In this document: positions 1 to 9,091 of the stretch, one piece after another
How positions within the stretch are numbered: the first letter of the stretch is position 1
Layout: each line of letters opens with the position of its first letter
Assembly (NCBI RefSeq): GCF_018555685.1
Contig: NZ_JAFLWW010000007.1
Location: forward strand, 1 to 64,000
Direction: 5' to 3'
Origin: Aminobacter anthyllidis
GTDB lineage: Bacteria; Pseudomonadota; Alphaproteobacteria; Rhizobiales; Rhizobiaceae
Length of the DNA: 64,000 bases
Position numbers and translations under genes: made by a program
Notes under the pieces: generated by a model
The model's input: only the letters and a program-made list of their open reading frames with translations
Told to the model about the DNA's origin: nothing
Database searches by the model: none

Positions 1-28
1 GGCAACAATCGTCAGTAAGGTTGGAAAA

Positions 29-928
29 TCAAATGCTTAAAGAGAAGCGGGTTCGTCGCCATGCACGTAGTCTCACGAAAACCGATTCAGAAAGGCGGCG
101 AATCTCACGATATCCGGTCAGCTGACAGCCGTCCTCGGTCTGGTCGCGACCGCAGTCGAGGCCGACGATCTCGGAGCGGCGCAGTGCACCGGCAAAGCCG
201 AGCAACAGCATGGCGCGGTCGCGCAGGCCCCGCAAATTGCCGCGCTCAAGTGTCTCCAGCATGGCAACCAAGTCCTCCGGCAGGAGCGCCTCCTTCTGCC
301 GGGGAGGGCGGGCGTGGGCATTGCGGATGCCAGCCATGACGGTGGCAATGGCGCGATGCTTCCTGTCGAGGGCAAGGCCGCGCTGGGCATAGTTCCAGGT
401 GAGCGACGACAGACGCCGTTCGATGGTCGAAACGGCATCCTTGCGGCCTTCGGTGCCTTTCCTTGGCGAAACGCCACCAGAGGCGCAGGCCGTGATGTAG
501 AGCCCGACGGTCTCGGGATCCGGCGGCATCGGGACGAGGTTCTGGCGGCGCAACCAGTCGCAGAAGTGTTTCCAGTCGGCGGCATAGGCACGGCGGGTGT
601 TGGCGGAACTGGCAGCCTCGACGTAACCGCGCGCGCGTTCGGCAAGCTCGTCGAGCTGGCTCGGATGTCGCCCGACGGGCACGACTTCTGCGGATGGCAG
701 GGCAGGGGAGGGGATCTCGTCGCCGGGGACGGCAGATGCTGGCTCAATCGCCGCCTCCGCCTGCTGCCCCATCGCCATCACCAGGTCGATGATATCGGGC
801 AAATCGTCGACCGGAATGTCGCCAGCTGGGCGGTTATCGTCCAGAAAGGCGTTTTCCGACGCGCTCTCTCGTCGAGCAGAAGGTAGCTCGGTACGGTTTT
901 CCGGGTTTTGCTCGACAATAGAAGCCAT
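29..928 (-). pseudogene. Tyrosine recombinase (phage integrase family), C-terminally truncated
   Basis: Site-specific recombinase of the lambda-integrase family. From the ATG at 928 the protein has a low-complexity leader and a SAM-like core-binding domain (a segment reading ANTRRAYAADWKHFCDWLR). The start of the catalytic domain follows, with RDRAMLLLGFAGALRRSEI carrying the first catalytic Arg. After about DCGRDQTEDG the reading diverges from the family, and the remaining catalytic residues (HxxR, second Arg, H/W and the Tyr nucleophile) are absent, so it is a broken gene. An in-frame extension reaches 1036, but the Met at 928 fits the family better. It lies divergently beside DUF1403 and scpB, a grouping I recall from rhizobial plasmids and islands. 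Confidence 0.8.
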
Positions 929-1053
929 TTCGGCAGTAGGCCATCTTATGAATGATAATGCAAGATTATCGTTCGTTTTATGATGCCGACAAGCACAGCG
1001 CTTTCTGCGCAAATAGATTGCTAAAAGCGCCGTCATGATTCATCGTGCTTGCG

Positions 1054-2073
1054 ATGATTCTGCGACCCAAACCCTCTCGGTCTCGCCATGGCGTGCTTGG
1101 CGGCGCCCCTTCGATCGCACCGATGGCAACGGTGCCGACCTGGTTGCGCGGGGCCGCCCTCGACACCCAAACGGTTGCGGGACAAGGCATCGAGGACATT
1201 GCAGTCACGGCCGGCGCCGCCATCGGCGCGCTCGATGCGGTGGTCCGCCGGCGGGAGCGGTGGGCCGGCGCCTGGCGGCAGCGCCTGGCGCTTTCGGCGG
1301 CTGCGGTCACGGCACGGCAGGCAGGGCGCGTCGAGGACGAAGCGGCCTTGCGCGATGCCGTATTGCTCACAAGACCGGGCGACAATGTCGGTCCCGCCGG
1401 CCTTTTCCTTCTTGCTTGGCGGCGGCTGGCATCTCGGCCAGCGGACGATCTGCTAACGGAGAAAAATGTCGCCGCGGTGCTGGAAGATCTAGGTCTCACG
1501 CTCAACGATGAGGCGGTCAGCGATCTGACGGACGATCTGCGACAGCTTGCCGCCAACACCGGCACGGTCGAAACGCTGGTCGGGGCCTTCGCGGCCGCGG
1601 AGCGTTACGGCCTCCGGCGCGTTCTCGGAGCCTGGCTTGCCGATGTCTTGCTCGCGCAGCGGCTAGGCTGGACACCTGCAATCCCTTTGTTGGGCGCCGA
1701 AGCGACCTTAGTTGTGGGTACGGGCCGGGCGCGTCGACCAGTGACTGCCGCTCTGGCTGCCGGCGCCGAAACGGAAGCCGATTGGGCCAAAAGCCTGCTG
1801 GCCGCGCAGGCGCGCGCAGCGCTGCGCGCCATTGATCTTTTCGCCGAACTTGAGCGCCGGGCGGACCGGCTGCTTGCGGTTGCGCCGAAACTCAGGGCCA
1901 AGGCGGCGGACGTCGTCGTGGAAAAGCTGCTCTCTGACGACGCGATCGTCGCCTCAGAACAAATCGCCGGCATGAGCGATCGCGGCCTGCGCCGCCTGTT
2001 CGACCGGCTGGTCGAGCTCGGTGCCGTGTGTGAATTGTCCGGCCGCGCTACCTTCCGCATCTACGGGCTGTGA
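1054..2073 (+). CDS. DUF1403 family protein
   Basis: About 339 residues, mostly alanine-rich helix, recognised as the DUF1403 family from its overall sequence. No function is established. Visible features are repeated Ala/Leu-rich helical segments and a conserved-looking end (RGLRRLFDRLVELGAVCELSGRATFRIYGL region) that could be a winged-helix-like module. A GTG at 1045 and an ATG at 1123 are alternative starts. The stop codon overlaps a possible GTG start of the ScpB gene, so the two are probably co-translated. Together with the adjacent integrase this looks like a mobile-element maintenance or recombination module. That role is inference from context. Confidence 0.75.
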   Translation: MILRPKPSRSRHGVLGGAPSIAPMATVPTWLRGAALDTQTVAGQGIEDIAVTAGAAIGALDAVVRRRERWAGAWRQRLALSAAAVTARQAGRVEDEAALRDAVLLTRPGDNVGPAGLFLLAWRRLASRPADDLLTEKNVAAVLEDLGLTLNDEAVSDLTDDLRQLAANTGTVETLVGAFAAAERYGLRRVLGAWLADVLLAQRLGWTPAIPLLGAEATLVVGTGRARRPVTAALAAGAETEADWAKSLLAAQARAALRAIDLFAELERRADRLLAVAPKLRAKAADVVVEKLLSDDAIVASEQIAGMSDRGLRRLFDRLVELGAVCELSGRATFRIYGL

Positions 2074-2078
2074 AGACA

Positions 2079-2786
2079 ATGGCGGAGAGTGCACGTAGGC
2101 GAGGAGGGAACCGGCCAGATGACCGTCGATCAGCTGACCAGCTGTTTGACCGGGAACTGGATCATCTGCCGCCGGAAGCGCGTTGGCGTGAATGGATGCA
2201 CCGGGTCGAAGCAACGATCTTCGCCGCTAGCGAGCCGGTCGACCGCGAAATGCTCGCCCGCATCGTCGGGAAAAGCTGCAGCATTGATCTTCTCATCGAC
2301 GACATCCGCGAGGAGCTGCGCGGCCGCCCTTACGATCTGGTTTCGGTCGCCGGCGGCTGGAAACATTTGACCCGGCCTGCCTATGCAGACGCCATCCGTG
2401 CTGCTGTAGGTGGAAGTGGGAAGACGGCCGACCTTACGCAGTCGGAGGTTTTGGTGCTGATGTGCATCGGCTACTTCCAGCCGATCACCCGCGCCGAACT
2501 GTCGTCTTTCTTCGGCAAGGAGATCAGTCGCGATTTTATTGGTCATCTGCGCGGTGCCGGCCTGATCGCTTCCGGTCCGCGCAGCCCAACGCCGGGCGCG
2601 CCCTACACCTATGTGACGACAAAAGAATTCCTGCTGGAGTTCGGGCTCGACACGCTGCGCGACCTGCCGGATTTCGAGGCGCTCGAGGATGCAGGCCTGC
2701 TCTCAAAAGAGAAGTTGCTGGCGGGCGACATCATGCCCGACTTTTCCTCCCATCATTACAACGCCGAAGTCGAGATCGAGGATTAA
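2079..2786 (+). CDS. scpB: ScpB-like segregation and condensation protein
   Basis: About 235 residues, similar to the ScpB subunit of SMC-Scp condensin. Two winged-helix units are visible. The first runs through RVEATIFAASEPVDREMLARIV and the second through QSEVLVLMCIGYFQPITRAELSSFFGKEI, followed by a loop rich in Gly/Pro and the typical PYTYVTTKEFLLEFGL end. A GTG at 2070 overlapping the upstream stop is an alternative start. ScpB normally works with ScpA and SMC in chromosome organisation. Neither partner is encoded here, so this accessory copy may act with the DUF1403 protein or with host condensin. That is inference from the paired arrangement. Confidence 0.8.
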   Translation: MAESARRRGGNRPDDRRSADQLFDRELDHLPPEARWREWMHRVEATIFAASEPVDREMLARIVGKSCSIDLLIDDIREELRGRPYDLVSVAGGWKHLTRPAYADAIRAAVGGSGKTADLTQSEVLVLMCIGYFQPITRAELSSFFGKEISRDFIGHLRGAGLIASGPRSPTPGAPYTYVTTKEFLLEFGLDTLRDLPDFEALEDAGLLSKEKLLAGDIMPDFSSHHYNAEVEIED

Positions 2787-2889
2787 GCTGCTTGCTGCCG
2801 CGCAGCAGCCTGCCGCCGTTGCGTATGTTAGCGGCTTCTCAATAGGCTCATCGCTCCAGCACACAGCGGCCAGGAGCTCTTTGGCGCCG

Positions 2890-2921
2890 TTGTCCGAAAT
2901 TCGTGGGCATATTTCGGACAA
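2890..2921. repeat. Perfect 11-bp inverted repeat with 10-nt spacer
   Basis: TTGTCCGAAAT at 2890-2900 is repeated as its exact reverse complement ATTTCGGACAA at 2911-2921. It lies about 100 bp after scpB and about 250 bp before the end of the large leftward STAND gene. There is no T-tract, so it is a poor terminator. Arms of this length suggest a protein-binding or recombination site, but that is inference. The rest of the 2787-3168 gap shows no convincing gene. Confidence 0.6.
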
Positions 2922-3168
2922 GGAGCGGTTCCGGGTCGGGCGCTCAAACCATAGTGAGGCCGGCCAACCTCACGAGCGTAGTCGCCGATATTCCTGGGGC
3001 GGCCCCTTCGTCAAATGAGAGGAAGCGGAGCATTTGTCGCTCACCTTACGTGCGCGCGAGGGATCGAAGCCGCATGGCTGAGACGCCTCTTCGCGCGGCG
3101 CTGTTTCGAGAGCCAGGTTCGCTCTGGCGGACGCGCCACACGCGTTCTTGTCGGCGATTCCAGCGTCG

Positions 3169-6100
3169 CTATTCGAAACGCTCGTCTCGGCCACGGTCGC
3201 GCTGTGTCTCCCACCGCTGTTCCTCGGCAACCGCGTCCGCAAGGCCCTTCTTTGCTTGTTCGACAAAGCTGATCGCGGCGGCGTCACCGCCAAAATCCAA
3301 CTCATCCAGCATGCGCACGTTCGACTCGATGATCGCGGCGCGCGAGCCGCTCCAAGTGCGCGGCCGGAACCGCCGCAGAAATTCGGCCAAGACCTGCACA
3401 CGGTCCGGGGCTTTTTCCAGCACCATCCGCGCCGCTTGGGTCCATTGCAGCGGTGCCTTTTCGTCGGGTCGGCGGAACAGCGTGACCGTCGCGGCAGCGA
3501 CGGGATAGCGAATCGCGGCTTCAGCTTCGCACCACGCAATGAGGACATCATCCGGCACGGAATCCAACGGATTGCCATGCATGTGCGTCATATCCTCGAT
3601 AGCTCTCACGCCGCTTTTGCGCAGCGCCGCATCGCCGTCAAAGAGCCCGTCAAGTGCGACAACCGGTTGTGCTTTAACGACGCCCTTCACCAGATCGTCA
3701 TGATAGTAGGCTTGGGTCTTGTGGTCTTTCGTCGCCTCCAGAAACTTTCCAACGAGATCGTGAGCTATGGAAGCCCCGGCATCGCCAACAAGGCACAACT
3801 GCGCAATTCGCCCCAATCTATGATCCTCGCGGTCGTTCTTGTCGCCGAAGGTGATACGCCGGAGAAGCTCGCGCCCAGCTTCCAGACTATGCGGCGATGG
3901 CTCGTTCTTTTGCGTGCGGTCGGCGTGAAAGCGCATTGAAAGAATTTCAATAGCTACGTCGAAGCCACCGGCTTTGTCGGCGATCGCCACGATCAGATCG
4001 GCTAGCTCGCATGGGTCGATCCCGTCGGTTGCCCGGCCCCAACCCAGCACATGAAACCGCGCGATCGGCGCCGTGTTGCTTGCGAGCGATTGACGGAGAC
4101 GCCCCATCCCTCGTGAATTGATCGGCACGGCCGATTGCAGGGTCGGAAACCACAATGCCAATGTGTCATGAAGCAAAGCCGCATCAAGAAGCCCGTCGGC
4201 TCCGGCGGCATCGTGTTCCGCAACCCTGTGTAGAATTCCGCGCAGCACCTGAACATTCCGATTGGATTCCTGTGTCTTCGCCAACTCGCTGACAAGGACG
4301 TCCCAAAGTGCGCCGCGATCAGGCGCAGCCTGAGCCATGCCGCGTCCCAGCAGCCACAATTGCCCTTCGGCGCCGACAAGCTCGGGGAGTAAGGTGGCAA
4401 AGGCATCTGCGTCATGCGCCAGCTCCTCGCCAAGCTGCAGTATGATGCGCTCAGTGCGCGCGGTTTCAGCCTCGATGTCATCATCAGGGCCATAGATATC
4501 ATCGAAATCAAGGGCGCCGATCCCCCTGCGATTCATGACGATCGCCCGGACGTTCTCGATGAGGTTGGCAGGCCGGAGAAGCTTCTCAAGAGCGTCCAGG
4601 CGCGCAGCTATCCCCTCGGGCATGGATTGGCCAACGAACTTTTGGGTCTGACGGACGGCAATCCATCCTTCGCGCCAAAAGCCGCTAGCCGCGATTCCCC
4701 TGGCCGTCCGTTCGAGTGCATCCAATGCGCCGGCAGACGACCATAGCCCGCGGAGCTTATCCGCCAGCAGCGCGCGGATGGCCGGGGCTACGGGATGGTC
4801 CGCTGTCGCGAGGGTTCCGGCCAAATTCAGCGCGGACTCGAACCAATGGAGCACTTCGGCATCCGTTCGCGGATAGTAGCCGTGATCGCGCGGCCGCGCG
4901 CCAAAATCGAAGTTGTATGAGGACGTGAAGTGATAGGCTTCGAACATTGCGCCTAGCGCCCGAATGCCTAGCGCCCGGTCGGCCGGATTGCTTGAACGCA
5001 GCCAGGTTTCGACCGCGCGCAGGCGCTGGTCGACACTGGCGTGCGTGCCGGAGAGATAGAGGTAGAACAGGGATTCTACGGCGTCGGTCGCTTCGTCGCG
5101 CGCGCCATCGGCCTCCGGACGTGCGAAGCTTGCCAGGAGGGGGACCGTCCGATCAAACAATTCGGGATCGTACGCAAGCGAACGCATGAGCCGCAAAAGA
5201 TGCCGTCCATTTTCTCGCATTGTCTCGCTGTCAGGCCCGCGAGTTGCGCGCTCGATCGCATCGAGGACGGCCGCCGGCGCCACAGGCGCGATGTTTTCTA
5301 GGATCGCCCGTCCGAACCCATTCAGATTGGCGATGTCAGCCACATAGCCATCGGGACCAAGCCAACGATCAACGATAACGACCGCTTCCTTGCTGCCGTG
5401 AAGGTAGCCGAGACGCCGCGAAAATGATCTGAGCAGCCGTTCCGAGGCGCCGTTGACGAGTTGGGTTTCAATGGTTGCCCAAGGTATGTTCTGGAGCGCC
5501 ACCGCGGCAAGGCGGTTTGCGATGGCGTGCGGCAGCACTGCCCGCCAAATTCCGCGCTGCTGCACGAGGTCCCTGCGGCGAAGCTCGGCAATGCCCGCGA
5601 AGATCTCGGCAGCGGCCTTTCCGACCAGGCCACCCAGACGGACGATCTCGGACTCGTCGCCAGTGACAGTTTCGCCATCGAACGAGAAGACCAGCGCGCA
5701 AGCTTGCGCCACTAGCAGCAACCCGCTGTCGTGCTCATGCCGCTGCTGGAACAGGCGCCGAAAAAGGCCGTCATCGGTCAGTCCGGCAAGCGACTCATTC
5801 TTGCCTACCGTTTCCGCAAGCGCCAAGGCGACCCGCGCGTTCCCACCAGAAAATTCGGCAATGGTCTGTGCTTCGACGTCGGAGAGCGACGGAAAGCGAC
5901 GGTTGACCAGTTTCTGGACGAGGTCGGGCGATGACGGTTCCAGCCCGAAGACGTCCGTGCCCTCGGGCTCGTCCTCCCGAATGTCGTATTCGATGGTGAC
6001 TACGCTGATCGTGCTGCCGGCAGTGCGGACAAGTTCCGAAAGCCGCCGATGCAGTTCCTGCGGGCAATTGTCGATGACCAGGATTGCGCGCATGCGTTGG

Positions 6101-6969
6101 GCGACCAGATTGCTGGCGAGCGCGATCGGTTGCGGATCGGGCGTGTCCGCCATGTCGGCATAAACGGCAAGCGACGGATCGAGACTGCGCGCGCCTACGA
6201 CTGGATCGAAAATCGCCTGGACAAAGCGGGTCTTCCCGACGCCGGAAAGTCCGACCAAACGCACAACCTTACCGGGTTGGCCCAGAAGGTCGCGGATTCT
6301 CTCAAGGCCAGCGAGTGCGGTGACGCCATCGCCATTCTCCGTGCTGCCGGTCTGGATGCGCAATGCGTCATCGGCAAGGTAGCTATCGTCGCTGCCGACA
6401 GGCTTATGCGCCCAAGAGCCATAGGGTTGCCAACCCAACAGAGACTTGCCGATGCGATCGCGGACCCACGGTTTAAGGCCCGGATAACCGCGTACCCATG
6501 TCGCAATGCGTCCGCGGTCATAGAAATCGAGGGCGAGCTGATCCCGCTGCGCGATATCCTTGACTGCATCCGCCATCGCCTTGCGCCGGTTGGCAAGCGC
6601 CCCGTCCGCAGTCGATCCGGTTGCGCTGACAATGATGTAGGCGCCGGCTTGCGCCGCCAATTCCTGAATGACGGGCCTTACCGTTCCTGCCAAGCGCATT
6701 TCCGCGAGAATTTCGCCGCGCGGCATATCCGGCTTCTTCACCTGAAAGCCCGTGGCGGCGCGCGGTACGAACCCGTCGATCGGCGTTCCGGCGGGGAGCG
6801 AAACTCGGACATCGAGGCCGCCATCAGCGGCGGTCTGATTGCCGCCCCAGGTCACCGCCGAAGCAGGAAGGCCACGGCGGCGTAATTCCGCCTCGCAAAG
6901 GAGAGCGACGAGAGATCGAAGGTCCCCGTCGTTCAAAAGAGCAACGTCGTCACCGGTGATTTCAAACAT
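3169..6969 (-). CDS. Avs-like STAND ATPase with nuclease-like N-terminal domain
   Basis: 1266 residues. Residues 40-80 read WGGNQTAADGGLDVRV and then GFQVKK. The Asp at 53 and QVK at 76-78 are spaced as in a restriction-endonuclease (PD-(D/E)xK, Cap4/Mrr-like) fold. A P-loop NTPase follows, with Walker A GLSGVGKT at 240-247, Walker B AILVID at 295-300, and an EFSGGNARVA sensor-like motif near 372-381, as in STAND ATPases. The C-terminal 800 residues are helical and repeat-like, the usual sensor region. The architecture nuclease-STAND-helical sensor is that of Avs antiphage proteins, which are known to recognise phage proteins and then cut DNA. The specific subtype, the target and activity here are not known. 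It is a stand-alone leftward gene beside further defence genes. Confidence 0.7.
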   Translation of the reverse strand: MFEITGDDVALLNDGDLRSLVALLCEAELRRRGLPASAVTWGGNQTAADGGLDVRVSLPAGTPIDGFVPRAATGFQVKKPDMPRGEILAEMRLAGTVRPVIQELAAQAGAYIIVSATGSTADGALANRRKAMADAVKDIAQRDQLALDFYDRGRIATWVRGYPGLKPWVRDRIGKSLLGWQPYGSWAHKPVGSDDSYLADDALRIQTGSTENGDGVTALAGLERIRDLLGQPGKVVRLVGLSGVGKTRFVQAIFDPVVGARSLDPSLAVYADMADTPDPQPIALASNLVAQRMRAILVIDNCPQELHRRLSELVRTAGSTISVVTIEYDIREDEPEGTDVFGLEPSSPDLVQKLVNRRFPSLSDVEAQTIAEFSGGNARVALALAETVGKNESLAGLTDDGLFRRLFQQRHEHDSGLLLVAQACALVFSFDGETVTGDESEIVRLGGLVGKAAAEIFAGIAELRRRDLVQQRGIWRAVLPHAIANRLAAVALQNIPWATIETQLVNGASERLLRSFSRRLGYLHGSKEAVVIVDRWLGPDGYVADIANLNGFGRAILENIAPVAPAAVLDAIERATRGPDSETMRENGRHLLRLMRSLAYDPELFDRTVPLLASFARPEADGARDEATDAVESLFYLYLSGTHASVDQRLRAVETWLRSSNPADRALGIRALGAMFEAYHFTSSYNFDFGARPRDHGYYPRTDAEVLHWFESALNLAGTLATADHPVAPAIRALLADKLRGLWSSAGALDALERTARGIAASGFWREGWIAVRQTQKFVGQSMPEGIAARLDALEKLLRPANLIENVRAIVMNRRGIGALDFDDIYGPDDDIEAETARTERIILQLGEELAHDADAFATLLPELVGAEGQLWLLGRGMAQAAPDRGALWDVLVSELAKTQESNRNVQVLRGILHRVAEHDAAGADGLLDAALLHDTLALWFPTLQSAVPINSRGMGRLRQSLASNTAPIARFHVLGWGRATDGIDPCELADLIVAIADKAGGFDVAIEILSMRFHADRTQKNEPSPHSLEAGRELLRRITFGDKNDREDHRLGRIAQLCLVGDAGASIAHDLVGKFLEATKDHKTQAYYHDDLVKGVVKAQPVVALDGLFDGDAALRKSGVRAIEDMTHMHGNPLDSVPDDVLIAWCEAEAAIRYPVAAATVTLFRRPDEKAPLQWTQAARMVLEKAPDRVQVLAEFLRRFRPRTWSGSRAAIIESNVRMLDELDFGGDAAAISFVEQAKKGLADAVAEEQRWETQRDRGRDERFE

Positions 6970-7491
6970 GCTGAAGGGTAGGCACGCGCGTGATTCCGGT
7001 CAAATATGCGTCGAACGTCGGGATTTTCGGCACGCGTAGAAAGAACAGGTCTCATGAAATACCGAAGCGACGCTGCTTCGCCGCGCAGCCTGGGAGCGAG
7101 AACACCGGCCGACAATCGCGGCATGGTCTGCTGCCAAGGGAGCCGCGCTTGAGGTCGTGCTCGAACGGCTCATTCCTGTATTCTCCGACCTTCCGTCAGT
7201 GAGCGCCGCCGGACCCCAGCCGGCACATACCGCGGCGACAAAGGCGGTGCGCGAAGAGCTGCGGCGTTGCCAGGATCTGCTCGACAAGGACGCGACCGAC
7301 ACCAAGTTGGAAGCCGATCATGAAGGCGACGTCACACGCGGTCGGGCGCGCGTACAGCGGTCACCGAACCGGTGGCTGTCGCCATGTATTGGGATGCTAT
7401 GAACCGCTCAAGGTCGCAGCCTGATGTGCAGAGGTTCGTGATTCCAGGCTACATGAAGCAGCGCTACTGAGCGTTCCGGGACAAAGGGGAA
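6970..7491. other. Gap without a convincing gene
   Basis: About 520 bp between two leftward defence genes. Only short ORFs are present and none has a family signature or a good ribosome-binding site. It must hold the promoter of the STAND gene, but I could not pick out one with confidence. Confidence 0.4.
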
Positions 7492-8310
7492 TTACGGTTC
7501 AGGAGTGAAGTGTTCCTTCGCTGCCGTGATCGCCGCGGTGTACTCCGCGACTAGCGCCTGAAAAGCTTCAAAGGCGCGATAGCAGTGGTCACGCTCGATG
7601 GCGAGCAAATCGGCAACCTGATCGAGATTAAGCGGCTCGCTGCCGCCAATACCGTAGCAGATGCGCCCGTCTTCGCCGACGAGACGCGTGACCATCGCGC
7701 TCATACCAATGAGAAACCGGCTCGAAAAACGATGATTGTAGGCGTTACGGAAGTCCCCGGTAGCCCGCTTGAACGCGCCGCCGGCGATAGGCTCGACGCG
7801 GCGCTTGAAAGTCCGGAAGCGTCGCCACCCCCTGCAAATCGGGTCTATATCGTCCAGATAGAGCGCTCGCTCATTCGGGAACTCGTCACGCCACCCTTGC
7901 AGATCTTTTGTCCTATTGGCTTGGTGGCACAGATGTCCCGCCGCGAAGGCGAAGCGCGACTTGATCGCATAGGGCCTCCCGAGAGCGACCGTCCCCAGCG
8001 TGTTTATGAACTCATGTGAGACTGCGAGCTTCTCTTTATCGGAGAGTGCGGCCGCGACGCGCGCCCATGCGCGCAGCCGACGCACGTCATGAGTCAGGTC
8101 GTTGATGATGTTCGCGAGCTCCGAGGCATATTCCGACAACATGCTGGAATACGGCATCCATATCACGGTGAGCGGGTTGGGGAGCGTCCACCAGCGATAG
8201 GGCATAAACCGACCGCCGATCTCGCTATAATCGAGCTCGTGTCGATAGACGGTGTAGAGGCGAATTGCCTCTACAGATTGTTTCTGCGTGAATTCGTCCG
8301 GTTCAGGCAT
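7492..8310 (-). CDS. HEPN-like protein with Rx4H motif
   Basis: 272 residues, no family recognised overall. The notable feature is RNAYNH at residues 188-193. This matches the Rx4H motif of HEPN ribonucleases, including the polar Asn directly after the Arg, and it is set in a helical C-terminal half (residues 180-270). The N-terminal half is rich in Trp, Tyr and Arg. The start overlaps the end of the upstream nuclease gene by 8 bp, so the two are translationally coupled. HEPN proteins often act as toxins or as RNase effectors in defence systems. An RNase role here is inferred from the motif and context only. Confidence 0.55.
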   Translation of the reverse strand: MPEPDEFTQKQSVEAIRLYTVYRHELDYSEIGGRFMPYRWWTLPNPLTVIWMPYSSMLSEYASELANIINDLTHDVRRLRAWARVAAALSDKEKLAVSHEFINTLGTVALGRPYAIKSRFAFAAGHLCHQANRTKDLQGWRDEFPNERALYLDDIDPICRGWRRFRTFKRRVEPIAGGAFKRATGDFRNAYNHRFSSRFLIGMSAMVTRLVGEDGRICYGIGGSEPLNLDQVADLLAIERDHCYRAFEAFQALVAEYTAAITAAKEHFTPEP

Positions 8311-9091
8311 TGCGGCGGGCCCAATTGACGACCGACCAGATCAGCTCATCGACTGTGCTGCTTCCAACGCTGATATCGCGGTGCGGTTCGACGCGATGAT
8401 ACTCGCCGAGCGGCGCGGTCCCCGCCGTGAACCCAGTGCGGCGTGCGATGATATTCTTGGTGCGCCGGTTTTCCTGCCAATAGGTTACAATTGCTCGGTG
8501 CTTCGGCTCGTTCGGGCTACCGGGATGCAGCGCCCGCGCGTCGGGAAAGTGCATGTGACGATGATGCGCGTGAAGCAGCGTAACATCATAGAGCCGCGCG
8601 ATGAAGGCCCGCATCTCGTCGACGCTGCCGGAGGTGCCGACATCCTTGCACTCAATCGCTACGCGCGGGCGACCCACCGGAATGCCGCCGGCCTTACGGA
8701 TCTCGGTCCCGACACTGCCGGGCACGATCGAGATGTCGATCTCGTGTGTCGCGGCGCTACGACCGGCGAATTGAATGCCGTTCCAGATTTCCCACTTCCT
8801 CCGGTGGCCCCAGCGAAAGCCGATCACAGTGGCATTGGTCGGCCCCGCCGAGGCTGCGGGGACGCCAGTAGGCGCACCGCCGCGTTGAATGAAACGCCGA
8901 TCGGCATCACCGGGGCGGATAATGGTCCCGTCGGATCGCTGGAGCCAGACGCCAAAGCCAGCGTCTCGTAGGCCGCGCGCGAGGCTGGTCATCACGAATA
9001 GCTCGAAGATGCGCCCGGCGCCGGACGCGTGGTCGAGGGTAGTGACGCGGCCTACGATCGTGTTGAGCGCGGTCTGGACAGCGGGGATCAT
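8303..9091 (-). CDS. PD-(D/E)xK nuclease-like protein
   Basis: 262 residues from the ATG at 9091. The motif order fits a restriction-endonuclease fold: an early Glu in GRIFELFV (about residue 30), Asp119 in HEIDIS, and ECK at 147-149 in RVAIECKD. Between the first and second motifs is a variable insert containing WGHRRKWEIWNG, possibly for substrate recognition. The start codon overlaps the stop of the upstream gene (ATGA) and the end overlaps the HEPN-like gene by 8 bp, so the three genes form one translational unit. The likely product is a DNA nuclease effector. The active-site assignment is from motif spacing and not from a recognised family. Confidence 0.6.
   Translation of the reverse strand: MIPAVQTALNTIVGRVTTLDHASGAGRIFELFVMTSLARGLRDAGFGVWLQRSDGTIIRPGDADRRFIQRGGAPTGVPAASAGPTNATVIGFRWGHRRKWEIWNGIQFAGRSAATHEIDISIVPGSVGTEIRKAGGIPVGRPRVAIECKDVGTSGSVDEMRAFIARLYDVTLLHAHHRHMHFPDARALHPGSPNEPKHRAIVTYWQENRRTKNIIARRTGFTAGTAPLGEYHRVEPHRDISVGSSTVDELIWSVVNWARRNA

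Noticed and set aside
2775..2810. Hairpin TGCTGC-CGC-GCAGCA just after scpB as a terminator
   Set aside because: The stem is short and not followed by a T-run, so a terminator call is not justified.
3148..3939. Long plus-strand frame of 263 codons under the STAND gene
   Set aside because: It is the complement of a clear coding region; GC-rich codons open the opposite strand.
7157..7402. Plus-strand 81-aa frame between the STAND and HEPN genes
   Set aside because: No family pattern, no ribosome site, and it lies opposite to the surrounding genes. The minus strand also gives a plausible-looking but stop-interrupted frame.
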